Assembly (NCBI GenBank): GCA_013076295.1
Contig: RQOL01000374.1
Location: 2,532,743 to 2,596,742, forward strand
Origin: Sanderia malayensis
Taxonomy: Eukaryota > Cnidaria > Scyphozoa > Semaeostomeae > Pelagiidae
Direction of reading: 5' to 3'
DNA: 64,000 bases
The first letter of the stretch is position 1. Each line of letters begins with the position of its first letter. The position numbers and the translations under genes were made by a program. The notes under the pieces are model-generated. The model made no database searches and was not told where the DNA came from. It was given only the letters and a program-made list of their open reading frames with translations. This document shows, piece by piece, positions 31,721 through 42,721 of the stretch.

Positions 31721-31789
31721 TTTTTAACTATGTTAATTCTACTATATTATTGCTCTATACTTGCGTATATCGGGCACTATAGCCAGGAT

Positions 31790-32335
31790 TGCACACTCTA
31801 CTCGAGTTACATGTGAATACATACCCTATATACTATATATAAAATACTATACATTATATACATACATATCTACATACCTACATATATACCTACATATATA
31901 CATACATACATACATACATACCCTACAATACATACCCTACAATAAATACCTCTACAATACATACCCTACATAACATACCCTACAATACATACCCTACAAT
32001 ACAACCCTACAATACATACCCTACAATACATACCCTCAATACATACCCTACAATAAATACCATACAATACATACCCTACAATAAATACCCTACAATACAT
32101 ACCTACAATACATACCCTACATAACATACCCTACAATAATACCCTACAATACATACCCTACAATACATACCCTACAACACATACCGTACATAACATACCT
32201 ACAATACATACCCTACAATACATACCCTACAATACATACCCTACAATACATACCCTACAATAAATACCATACAATACATACCCTACAATAAATACCTACA
32301 CATACATACCCTACAATACATACTACGACGCAACA
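31790..32335. repeat. 14-bp minisatellite (ACATACCCTACAAT)n
   Basis: It starts as a TACATA-rich simple repeat (31800-31920) and becomes a 14-bp tandem repeat with frequent one-base losses and ACATACC/AAATACC variants up to 32330. ORFs here have no meaning. Confidence 0.9.
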
Positions 32336-33390
32336 TTTCTGAAAAGTAAAGGTGGCAGGTCGTATCCTCCCCCCTGGCAATCGACCGCCCAGCGCCCACC
32401 CTCGCCCCCCTGAAAGCCGAAGGTTGATAGCTTCAGTGTGAAGTTTGAAAAAAAAAAGTTGCCTTCAAAATTTCATCAATCCTGGAAATTTAAACTCAAT
32501 CTCTAATAAAAATTATATCAAACGTAGCTAAGAAAACAGCGAATCCGATAAAAATAATCACATTTCTTAACAGTGTGTGTTTTGAATTTTAACGAGTATT
32601 AGTGCAGCCAAGACAAAAGCCGTGAAAAAATTATTCATCAGCCAACTTTAAAAACACAAAATTCCCCTAACTTGGCCAAAATTTCGTGTTTTCCACCAAA
32701 ACCCAATCTCGGCTAAAACTGTCCAAAAACAGAGGAAAATCAAGAAAACAAAAAAAACAAAGCCAGATAACTTTAGTCTGTGTAAATAAAGAGTTATCGA
32801 AAGTTTAAATGGAGAAAATCGACCAGAACGACCCGAGAAAATCAAAATTGTCTTCGTGTTTTAGTTAGGCCCTCGGCTCAACACAAAAAACGTGAGGTGA
32901 AACAAAACAAAAACTCGTGCTATTTAAGCCAAAACAATCAATAAAGAAAATACCTTGAAATAATTGTCCACCAATTGTCTCCACAGGTCCTGAGAACAAT
33001 TGACACGTCTTTACAATTGATTTCCGGCACGTATTCACGTTAAACCCGAGCAACTTGCCGCCCGTTCAACTACGAAAAACACCTGTTTCTCCCTGCTCGT
33101 TTGCATCTCATTAACTCCATCCGGGGAACTTTCTAGAAAGTCGGAGCACAAAATGGGGCATAACTCCGGAACCGCTGGGGTTAGAATTAGCCAAATAGTA
33201 CACTGTCATCAGCACAATGCAGCGATCATTTCTATACCGATTTGCACCTTATTGCACCCCAAAAAAAGCATTTATGGATACAACGACATTCCTTTGATCC
33301 CATTATTTTTTCGAACGTTGATTGTTCCGGAGACAATGACCCATTGTTTGGTCCCTCCGGGTCACATGTGGAACAATCTTGTATATAAGA
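32336..33390. other. no recognised gene
   Basis: AT-rich with A-runs. Nothing I recognise as coding. The short ORF at 33153 lies in sequence resembling non-coding interspersed repeats. Confidence 0.45.
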
Positions 33391-33560
33391 CTAGCCGGGG
33401 GCGCTCGCTACGTTCGCTTCCCGGAGTCCCTCATGTAACAAAAAGTTTAATGTGGTTGGCGCACTTCGTGCGCTGCATTCGCTCCGCTCATGCCCTTTCC
33501 CACCCCACGTACAGTGGTTTGGCTCGCCCTCGCTCCCCTGTCTATCTATGGTCACAATAG
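33391..33560 (+). repeat. GC-rich interspersed repeat, copy A
   Basis: About 170 bp, sharply GC-richer than its flanks. It shares CGCTTCCCGG, TTAATGTGGTTGGCGCACTT, CGTGCGCTGCATT and CCACGTACA with the reverse complement of 56690-56890. Two dispersed copies of one family are therefore present. Class unknown; perhaps a SINE or MITE. Confidence 0.65.
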
Positions 33561-35900
33561 TAGTCTTTAACATGCATGGAAATTAGTTTTAGCGATCAGC
33601 CTCGTTTTCATCTAAAATCCTCGTTCTCATGAGATAAGTCTCGTACTGATGATATGGCTGCATCCTTGGATGCATTGGGTCATATGATGGCAATTGGCCT
33701 GTGATAACATATTGCATAACATATTTAGGCATAATTAGTTGTTGCTGCCACCAGGAAGGTTTGTGCTATGTATTGGTTGTGATGGATATTAAATAAAAAA
33801 AACATTATAGATGAAGGAGAAACACTTGGTTTGGCTATTGGAAGGAGTAAATGTAATTTGTAAAACAAAAGTGTGTTTGGCTGATCGGTCCAATATATCT
33901 GATTCAAGGAGAAGGCAAGGCAAGTAACAAATTGATAGAGTGGATATTTGCTACTTAATGGTGCTGTATGAGGAAACCAAAGTTCAGAAACTCATGGTAA
34001 GATTTAACAAATTAATGAGGTTAGGAATTACCTGACTCCACAAATTGACTTAAATCTGCCAAACAGGAAATGGAATGAAACTAAAAATGGGGAAAAAAAG
34101 ATTTATTAGTTTCTTGAAATATTATGCTCAAAATAAAAGTGAAAAATTATCAGGAATTCAGGTATAACTTGAATTGAAGAAAATCATGCAAGTTATATGT
34201 TCCATTGGTTTAGTTGTCATTGTATGAGTGCTCATTGGATAGCAATAAGCATCTTTGAATATTTGCTGATTGTCAACACAGGTTTAATAAAAATCATGAA
34301 CATGGGACATTTTCATTTCATGTAAATTCCAAAATTGAATGACTCTGTGGTGTAATGGTTGGAAAATGTATGAATATATGTGATCATGTGTTATTAAAAC
34401 TTCATACCTGAATTAGCACTTAAGATACTGTCAGAAGATGTTATGTAACATTTGACTCCATGTTCCCTTATGGTCAGTCAATGCTTTCTATACAAATAAA
34501 TCATTTGAAAATATATACCTAAGAGGACTTGCAATTGCAATGAAGAAAAAGTGCTAAACACATGTGTACTGATTTTTTACAAAACTGATATGGATTTACA
34601 TCAGCTTTATAGAAATACAACATTAGTACCTACCAAAAATTGAAACATAATACCACCTTCCCTGTAAGATGTTATATAGTGGTTGTCATTTCATTAAGAT
34701 GGTCACAGATATACTTAAAGAATTCTACTAAATGCAAGCAACGGAAATATGACAGGTAGATATGAGTACAACATTAAATACTTGTTCTTTAGTATTAAAG
34801 CTAAATTGAGAATCTGATTGGAAACCTGATTTTACCCCGGGCATTCAGCGAGAGTGAACTGGCCTAAGCAAGTGATCAATCTGATTTAGCAATAAGCTCG
34901 GCAGTTGTAATAACAATGAAGGCTATTTACCTTTGTTTGAGATCAACGGTAATGTGTTTGCAGGTTTTGCAATATCCTCTCACCTGTAACTTGTCCTTTT
35001 TAAACAATTGTTTTTAGCCATGGAAGGTCTGCGATTGCGAACAGATATTTCAAAAGGTGCCGATTTTTGTAAAATTCCCATGCATTGATCAAAGTGAGGC
35101 AACGTTCTTTTGTGAAATGAGAGTTTATACAATCGCCTCGTTTCAATGCAGCAAAACCTCCTGCTATTGGATAATTAAAAATGCAGAAATGCACCTCATT
35201 AAATCTTGTAGAAGAATAAACAATGTGCACATGAATTTCATTGAGGGTATTATTGTACGAAGACATATATATTAGACATGTATATTTTAAAGGTATACAG
35301 CACTGTGCAAGAAATGCGCAGTTGTCAGTTGTGTACATAGAAAGGAGAAGAATCAGATTGCCGGTTACATTAGTTAAAAGCCCGAACACCACGTCAAGGA
35401 GTAACCTTTGTTCGAGATTTCCTTGTTCATGAAAAGTGCAAGTTCAATTTGGATTATGTAAGAGTAATCTTTAAAGGGTGGGCTTTATCTGCGAGGTTCA
35501 CTATTTCATCTTGTAATGGGTATAAATAATCTTATTCACAAATTCATAATATTTTAAAGCAACTATTGCTAACGGAGAACTTGCAGTTTTCATGGAGGAA
35601 GGAAAACCATGTTGTCATAGGCAAGATCGGAAAACATGGCAAAGCATAACTCATGATTTTCAGGCTCTACACAGGAATGACGATGTGCCGATTGCGGAAA
35701 GTGGTTGCAACCGCTACTGAACATCTTTTCATTGATGTTTTCAGTTTGCTCACGGCAGATACTGCTTGGCTGGAATGAGACATTCAAACCAGTGCTCGGC
35801 TTTTTACCGCTTTGCTGGTAGCTGGTTAGTTGTGTTGTACACAACTGGACACCACACACTTGTATGTGTGTGATGCGATCTGCCTTGAAACATAACAGTC
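33561..35900. other. no recognised gene
   Basis: AT-rich non-coding sequence. ORFs at 35000-35392 (-) and 35590-35859 (-) give no recognisable protein. Confidence 0.45.
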
Positions 35901-35909
35901 ACACCCTTA

Positions 35910-37530
35910 GTGGTTATATTTTGTGTAGGTTGGTAGCCTGGTGTACAAATGAAAAGCACCATTGTGTAAAGGAAAGGAGGAGAGACTTAAAGGACTTCTT
36001 GGAAGACAATGTTCTTTGTCTGCCTGTGTGCATTCTCAGGAAGGAAGACTTTGATGCCAGCAAATGACGTAGCCCTGGACATGGCAACATATAATTGACC
36101 ATGTGTGAAAACGGGCTGTGGCAAATACAGACCAACATACCTGAGAGATTGCCTTGTGCCTTATTGATTGTTAGGCAGTATGCAAGTCTTACTGGAAATT
36201 GTCGTCGTTTCATTCTGAACGGCATTTCCGTGTCCTGAGTGGAGACTGTGATCTTAGGAATCATGACCGTTGTCCTCTGTGCTCCTTTGTAATGATCTCT
36301 GCTGTGATCATGTGATGTCGGAGATGCCGAACTATGAGTCTTGTTCCGTTGCAAAGACCTTTCTTTGGATTGAGATTTCGCAGAAGAATGATCGTTGCAC
36401 CAACCTAATGCAATGAATATTATTGTGATTAATGAGGCCTTTTTTATGGTGCACTACCAGGACTTGCACACAATAATGTAATGTGAAAGGATGAAAGATT
36501 GTACTGTTCTTACCTTGAGTTTAAGTCTGTGCAACGGCATTCCATTAGGAGTGAGTTGGTTGAGAAATTCAATGGGGTAGGCCTCTTCCTCATCGGGATC
36601 GTCTGTGACAACACTGTCTGTGCTGTAATAAGTTCTTTCCGCTGTCTGAAGTCTGTCCAGAATTATGTGGTTGACTTGATGTGATAAGTCATTCTTTGGA
36701 GTCAACAACAGCGTTCAGACATTGTTACAGGATCCATCATTAGGTGTGAATCTGGTGTGTTTGGCCTGGGGAAATGAAGTTGAGCATGTCTTCTTGAGAT
36801 GAAGTGCATATCTCTTGTGGCAGAATTACATTGTCCAGTGCATCGTGTGCTTCTTGCTTGTTGCCAAGTCTGAGAAGCCATTCTGAGAATTCACGGTATG
36901 AATCATCTTGAACGGCTCTCATATTGGTGTGTAACGATGCTGCTGAAACTTTGTCCATAGATCAATGATCTGGTGTGATTTTAGAGTCTCTGCTACAATT
37001 CTTTCCCTTCCTGCTTTTGTGACGACAGGTAGAACTTGTCTGAAGTCACCACCAAGTAGCATGAATGCCCAAATGGTCTGTCGACATGTGTAATGTCTCG
37101 AAGCAGTCGGTCGACTGCTTGTAATGCAAGTGCGGGAATCATGGAAGCTCATCCCATATGAAAGGGTAGTTTCGCGCAATACCTGTGCTCTCCGGCTCTG
37201 TCTCTTGACATTACACGATGATTCAGCTTGAAGTGGTATAGGAATTTGAAAGGTAGAATGTGAAGTTCTACCATTAATGAGCAGTGTTGCAGCAATTCCT
37301 GACCACGCCGTGCACTGAACTTTATGTCCATTGGCTTGGAGATTGTGAACCAACGTGTTGTAAAGGAAAGTTTTCCCAGTTCCAGCCGCCGTCAACAAAG
37401 TGACAGTTCTGTCGGATTGCGCGTTGATAGCCTCAGTGATTGCCGTGTATATGGCTTGCTGGTTCAGGGTTCAATGCGGCCGCATTCGTTCTCCTTCCTC
37501 TCTGGCATTGGCAACATCGATGTGATCTTC
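35910..37530 (-). pseudogene. Pif1/Helitron-type helicase, decayed
   Basis: Helicase motifs appear in the right order along the minus strand but in shifting frames. Walker A GTGKTFLYNTL is near 37370. CTAWSGIAATLLINGRTSHS (motif Ia) is near 37280. LLGGDFRQVLPVV (motifs II-III) is near 37050. The region around 36700-36480 carries NHIILDRL and a DEEEAYPIEFLNQLTPNGMP segment. [20 protein letters not shown] is near 36390, followed by [12 protein letters not shown] (motif VI) near 36180. These are the hallmarks of the Pif1-like helicase domain of Helitrons and of free-standing Pif1 relatives. At least three frame changes make it non-functional. No HUH Rep domain is visible upstream, so a Helitron is likely but not shown. 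Confidence 0.75.
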
Positions 37531-37689
37531 CTCTGTAATAATAAGTCAAATATATTGCAATAAAATTGGAAAGAAAGCCAGCAGAAACAATGTCCAAAAA
37601 TACGTAAATGCCCTTATCTACACGATCTTAGGATAAATATTATTCTTACTAATACAGTACATAGTTGAAAATAACACATATAGTACCTT

Positions 37690-38691
37690 GTTCAGGAATG
37701 ACATAGTCGGCTGGAAGTTGAGGAAGGTGAGCATAATTAGTGATCGATTGACCATGTACTTTCAAATTTTCGTCAATGTCAGTAGACATTGATACATATG
37801 TCGGTCTTCAAAAGCTATGGCCATATCTGGATGATAACAAACGGAAATGCCCAGCTCGAATAATCTGTTTCGTTTTTCAAATGAGTTGGGTGTACATGTT
37901 GATCTGAACTGTGATACCTTCATAGAGTACTCTTTGACTAGACTTGAAAGCTTATGAACCTTGAAATCTCCTGTCTTCTGGAGTTTTCTAGGTATGAAAT
38001 TAACTCAGCAAGAGCAATTCTATCTGCCATTTTAAAATCGTCATATGGCCTACCTTCTCTCCTTCTTTTATCCAAAGCACGATTATATAGACTTGTCAAG
38101 CATCTCTTGTGACACTTCGCCTCCATTCAATTCTGTGTAATTCAATTTAGCGAGGAGTTTATCATTTTCCAAAAGCAGAGCAGCGGATCGCACACCACTG
38201 TCCAAACCAAAGGTGGATGCTGATCTTAATAGCTCTGTGGATTTTTCATCTTCACAGAAAAAGCATAGCTCGTCCTTCTTTGACATGCCAGGCAAATTTC
38301 CCAATGACAACCTTGTAGTTTTCTTTCCAGATGTTGTATTGTTTTCTTCTCCCACTGCTGTGCATTTTCTTTTCTTGGCGATTTGTGACTTTGTTTTATT
38401 ATATTGATCTCTATATGACTTATGCCAGCAGGCGTTAATTGTGAAAAGTATTTGGAAAGTACCTGCCCCATCATCAAGTGTTTCCAGGCTAATCTCTATA
38501 TGTAGTTGGTCTAGTTTTTCAAATTTCCATACATCTTCTACAAACGTCCTGTATGCTGCTCCATTATCTTGGAATTTAGATATAGCAGGACATATAGTAA
38601 GTTTGACACATTTGCACCAATCAACACATTTGCACCGAACTTGTTCTGCAAGGGCACCCATGACACAGGTATTACGCACATGGATTTTCAT
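37690..38691 (-). pseudogene. cysteine-rich protein of unknown function, decayed
   Basis: ATG at 38691 opens a 202-codon ORF with CKCVDWCKCVK near its start. NACWHKSYRDQYNKTK and a CFFCEDEKSTELLRSASTFG finger-like block follow, then VRSAALLLENDKLLAKLNY. Near 38130 the frame shifts to EAKCHKRCLTSLYNRALDKR. It shifts again near 37960 (FKVHKLSSLVKEYSMKV; ISVCYHPDMAIAFED) and once more before VHGQSITNYAHLPQLPADYV near 37710. The arrangement resembles a multicopy, unnamed invertebrate protein family with repeated Cys/His clusters. I cannot name a function. The single-base nature of each break means sequence error is possible. Confidence 0.5.
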
Positions 38692-40010
38692 TGTTTAACG
38701 GGCGTTGAAAAATGTAAATCTTGTGTTGCTGTTGTTGTTGATCTTATTACCATAGGGAAACCAGGGACACATGAATCACTGAAGTAACAACGCTTTTCAC
38801 ACCTATTGTTTTCTTAGCCAATCAAATTGCATAATTGTTTGCTCTTTTTGTGAAATGAAACAATAACTTTAAATTCTAAAAACACGTGAAATCGATTTAA
38901 TTTCCAATGAAAGTTGGGGACCGGTACCAGATGGGAGCGGAAGTGAAGGCCAAAACGTTGACACGCTGGAAAAGGATGTCTGTAAAACTGAGTCCACGGT
39001 CGTAAGTAGCAGAGCAGGATTTTTGCTTGGTTTTCTATTGGTAATAATAATGTTGTAAGGGAAGGTTTGATTTTACTTGCACAATATTTTTCAGCCGCCT
39101 CAAGATTTTTGAAACAATAGTGTGAAAAACATTCAAGTAATGAAATCTATTGGACAAGCCACTTTCAACAAAAAAAGCTTCATTTCCAATTTTGATTATT
39201 AGTTTATAAAAGAATTATGGATCCCCTAAAAATTAATGGTGTGTACTACATGCCCTTAAAGTGCTAATGCAACGAATTTTTACATGATGTTCTTATTTCA
39301 AAAATCTATGGATATCAATGCACTGATTAACGGGGCACAAATAAAATTTGCAAATTATGTATACTTTTTTCTCTATTAACCTTCAAAGTAGGCAATTTTG
39401 ACCTTTCCCATGCGAAAGCAGAACATCACTGTGATGTCATCAAACGTTGTGTCTGCAACGTCAAGCAGGCTTTTTTCTATTGAAATTCGCCATGGCGAGC
39501 TGTGAGCAAGCACACACATAACGGGCATCTCGGGAGCAAGTAAATTATAGAATTTACATGTCGTAGAGATACATAACGGAGACAACTGTACGATTACTCA
39601 GTGTTGTATGGTGGCCGAGGTTTGCCACAAGGAATTAATTCCTAAAGAGTTATTTTTGGGAAAACAATTCAATTTTTTTTTTCTTTTCGGAATTTTTACT
39701 TTTCGTTTTCATTTTTTTTAAAATTATGTACTTTTTTTACTTTTCGCATTGTTATTTTCGTTTTTATTTACTTTCTTTTTTATTTTCTTTCATGTTATTT
39801 TTTTTCGTTTTACACTCTTTTATTTTTGAATTAATTTAAAAAATAAAAAATTAATCGTTTTGAAAATTTAGAACATGGAAATTTTTTTGAAATGAAAACA
39901 AAAGTTTCAGACGCCGCAAGCCGAGCTTTACCACAGTATACCATGATGCTTTGCGAGCCAATCACTCAACTACTTTTGGCCTTTTGGTGGGAAAAATAGC
40001 CAAAACAAAC
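38692..40010. other. no gene; includes T-rich low-complexity tract
   Basis: 39660-39850 is a TTTT/TTTC-rich low-complexity tract. Elsewhere I see no coding signal. The last 100 bp is the 5' flank of the integrase-core gene. Confidence 0.5.
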
Positions 40011-41920
40011 ATGGCTGCCGGGAGGATAACTGTTGGCAACGATAGCTCGAAAAAGGATGAAGATCTTGGAAAGGATCTGGAGAAATATGTCAGTCAAGGC
40101 CTACATAGACAAGAAATTCTGGACTTTGTGAAGCGAGACTATGAACAATATGCATGGAGTTTGCGCTCCTTGGACAGGCGTTGTAGTCATTTTAGAATAA
40201 GGCGACATGACAAAAACGTTTCAGTTGATGACTTGCGTGTTGCAGTACAAAGAGAACTGAATGGACCTGGCAAGCTGTTGGGCTATCGAGCTCTTCACGG
40301 GAAGACAAGGTAGGTTCAAAAATTGAATGTTCCTCGGGATGCAGTTTACGACATGATGTACGACCTTGATCCAGATGGTCTTGAAAAAAGGGCTCTCACT
40401 AATAAGAGAAGAAAGAGAGTAAAAGGAGCCTTTGTAACAAGGGGTCCTAATTGGGTGCATTCACTTGATGGCCATGCCAAGCTAATGGGTTATCAAAAAA
40501 ATACGTTTCCATTGGCAATATACGGTTGTCTTGATTCGGCAAGCCGGAAGATACTTTGGTTAAAAATTTGGCGAAGCAATTCTGACCCAAAAATAGTGGG
40601 CAGATGGTATTTGGAATACCTTTACGAGACCAGAATGATTGGTCATAATTTGCGCATTGATAAAGGAACTGAGACCGGAGACATGGCTACGATACACGCA
40701 TTTCTTATGTCTGAATTGGGAATTGAAGATCCCGTGGCTTCAGTTGTCTATGGCCCATCAACATCTAATCAGGTAAAAATTTGAACCTCGCTTTCTTCAT
40801 AATTCTCTGTTCCAACTTGGATGTTTACACTGCAGTTGATAAGAAACTAAAGATAACTAGTCTGGTATTAAGAAATCATGAAGAAACTTTCGGTATATAA
40901 GTTACTGAAAGTGGTCAAAAATTGAAAATATTTTAGTACTAAAGAATTTCCAGGTTTTTTATAAGAAAAGGAGTGCACCAGTGCAGACAAGCTAGTGTCA
41001 TCTTTTTTAAACCTTTGAGTAATAACTTATAATTTCTTATAACTGACAACTAAACTTTTTTGTAGATCGAAAGATGGTGGCGTGAGTTACATGAACGTCT
41101 TGAACTGTACTTCAGAGAGCAGCTTCAATATCTCAAAGAGAATATGTTTTATAATTCACAAATTGAATTATACAGGTTTTTATTCATTTTCCCGATTAGT
41201 ATTAAGCCAAGAACCCCCCTCTGGTATTTCCCCACTTTTTAGTGGGGCAATACCAGATCAGTGTAGGTCAGTCTATTTACATTTTCATGCAAGTATTTTC
41301 CATTATGTACTGATTGTACTATACTGTCTCCTCAGGAAGTTGCTATTATATGTGTACATACCAGTGCTGCAGAAGGAGTTGGATGTGTCCAGAGAAACCA
41401 TCTGGAACAACCATAGAATTCGGAACCAAAGAGAAACAAATTTGCCATCTGGGGTTCCAAATCACATCTAAGCTTCCCTGAGGAATATGGATTGGAAAAT
41501 TGTGGTTTGTAAATGAAGATCTTCTTTCATACAATACTTAAAAATGTAAACTGAAATTTATCAATTGAAATTGAAATACACAAAAAGCTGTTTTAGAGGC
41601 AAACTATTCCCAAATGTTTTTCCATTTTTTAGGTCATGAAGTCAATGAAAATATGTTGAGAGAAGTTGCTGAAGTTTCTGGCGTTCTTGAATTTGACAAT
41701 GATTATGTTGATGTGACCTTCAGAGAGCAGTGCAAACAAATAATTGAGAAGCCAGAGGAAATAGAGTCAAAGAACTGTGTCAATGCATTTTTATACTTAA
41801 AAGAAACATATAATCAGCTACATACAAAAAACCAATTACTTACATTTATAGCAAGGTTAGTAACTTTCGTGCTCAAATATCTGAATTGTTGGTGTATCCA
41901 AACATCCCAGAACAAATTTT
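40011..41920 (+). pseudogene. integrase-core DDE transposase-like gene
   Basis: The start is ATG at 40011 (MAAGRITVGNDSS). It has an N-terminal helix-turn-helix-like part (SQGLHRQEILDFVKRDY; RHDKNVSVDDLRVAVQREL) and GPGKLLGYRALHGK. The core follows with NWVHSLDGHAKLMGYQ, YGCLDSASRKILWLKIW and NLRIDKGTETGDMATIHAF. It ends at YGPSTSNQ, joined by a spliced intron (about 40771-41064) to IERWWRELHERLELYF. A second intron precedes VLQKELDVSRETIWNNHRIR and LPSGVPNHI. A last exon at 41632-41850 encodes HEVNENMLREVAEVSG. This is the integrase-like family common in cnidarian and other animal genomes. Two defects are seen: an in-frame TAG just after HGKTR (40311) and a one-base shift after PNHI (41468). 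Confidence 0.75.
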
Positions 41921-42129
41921 AGTCCAACCTGTTCAGATATAATCAAGGATGTAATGTAATGGGTAAATTAAAAATGCTAATAAAATACGTTTAACAGAAC
42001 TTCCAGCCAACCCAAATCTTTAACGAAACAATAAAAACTTATACACTTTTCTTATACTTTATACTCATATACTTTATACGTTACTTTATACTTTTTTCTT
42101 AGCCGTCTCCATTTTTCTTATACTCAAAG
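41921..42129. other. short intergenic stretch
   Basis: AT-rich, with repeated TATACTTTATACT motifs near 42050-42090. No gene seen. Confidence 0.4.
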
Positions 42130-42558
42130 TCATAATGATTTTAGACCAAGTCCTTCACAAAATTTGTTACATTTATGTTGCTCTGTAAAATTATTAATAG
42201 CAAAGATTGAGAGATTGCCAGCACAAAACAAATATTCATCATTCTCTTGTAAATTTGTTGTTGCTATTTCAGGGTCCAAAAGTTTGTAACCACACCCTTG
42301 GATGTCTAATACCATCAATTTCCTGTGTGACTTTCCAAAAGAAAAATGAACAAAGGCAGCGGCCTTCAGAGTAATATCAGAGGTGTTGCTACCATCAATA
42401 CTTCCATTGTTGTTTATGTACTTCTCAAAAGTACCCTCCACAAATCTTTCCAAGGTTGCATATTCTTGAGATGGGAGTTTGCATAGGAAAACATCATTGT
42501 ATTGAAAAGTGCTACCAAAGTTGAGATTTGTCACATTTTTTGCACTGTGACTATACAA
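42130..42558 (-). CDS. alpha-kinase catalytic domain (C-terminal lobe)
   Basis: A 142-codon frame reads through the C-terminal part of an alpha-kinase, the atypical Ser/Thr kinase fold of eEF2K, TRPM7 and myosin heavy-chain kinases. LERFVEGTFEKYINNNG matches the substrate/ATP lobe region. AFVHFSFGKSHRKLMVLDIQ carries the D-x-QG catalytic element. LLDPEI corresponds to the family's TDPQ. GNLSIFAINNF is a variant of the Gly-rich GxxGxxxI loop. HKCNKFCEGLGL is the zinc-binding H-x-CN-xx-C motif. The N-lobe with the ATP-binding Lys is not in this exon and I do not find it upstream. It lies about 165 bp downstream of the KDZ gene on the same strand, so it may be a terminal exon of that gene, a separate gene or a fragment. 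Confidence 0.75.
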   Translation of the reverse strand: MYSHSAKNVTNLNFGSTFQYNDVFLCKLPSQEYATLERFVEGTFEKYINNNGSIDGSNTSDITLKAAAFVHFSFGKSHRKLMVLDIQGCGYKLLDPEIATTNLQENDEYLFCAGNLSIFAINNFTEQHKCNKFCEGLGLKSL

Positions 42559-42721
42559 ATTGATAACTCCGACCAGTCGATTTTTCTGCTGTGTTTTTCT
42601 GGATCTGGGGAGTTGAAAGAAAGCTTTGCAGATGTGACGTGTTTAACTATCCATAACCTGGGTAACAGTTACTCTATTAATTGATTACTGGAAATAAATT
42701 ACTTTTCCTTTCATTAAACAT

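Noticed and set aside
31790..32335. Telomere-like repeat
   Set aside because: The unit is 14 bp (ACATACCCTACAAT), not TTAGGG or a close variant, and it sits mid-sequence.
33600..33660. Second hammerhead-like motif (CTGATGA)
   Set aside because: The CTGATGATATGG is not followed by a stem II and GAAA in the required spacing.
35000..35392. 130-codon minus-strand ORF
   Set aside because: No recognisable domain, unconvincing composition, and no splice context that I can support.
39660..39850. Poly(A)/SINE tail
   Set aside because: T-rich low-complexity sequence without a body, pol III boxes or flanking duplication that I can see.
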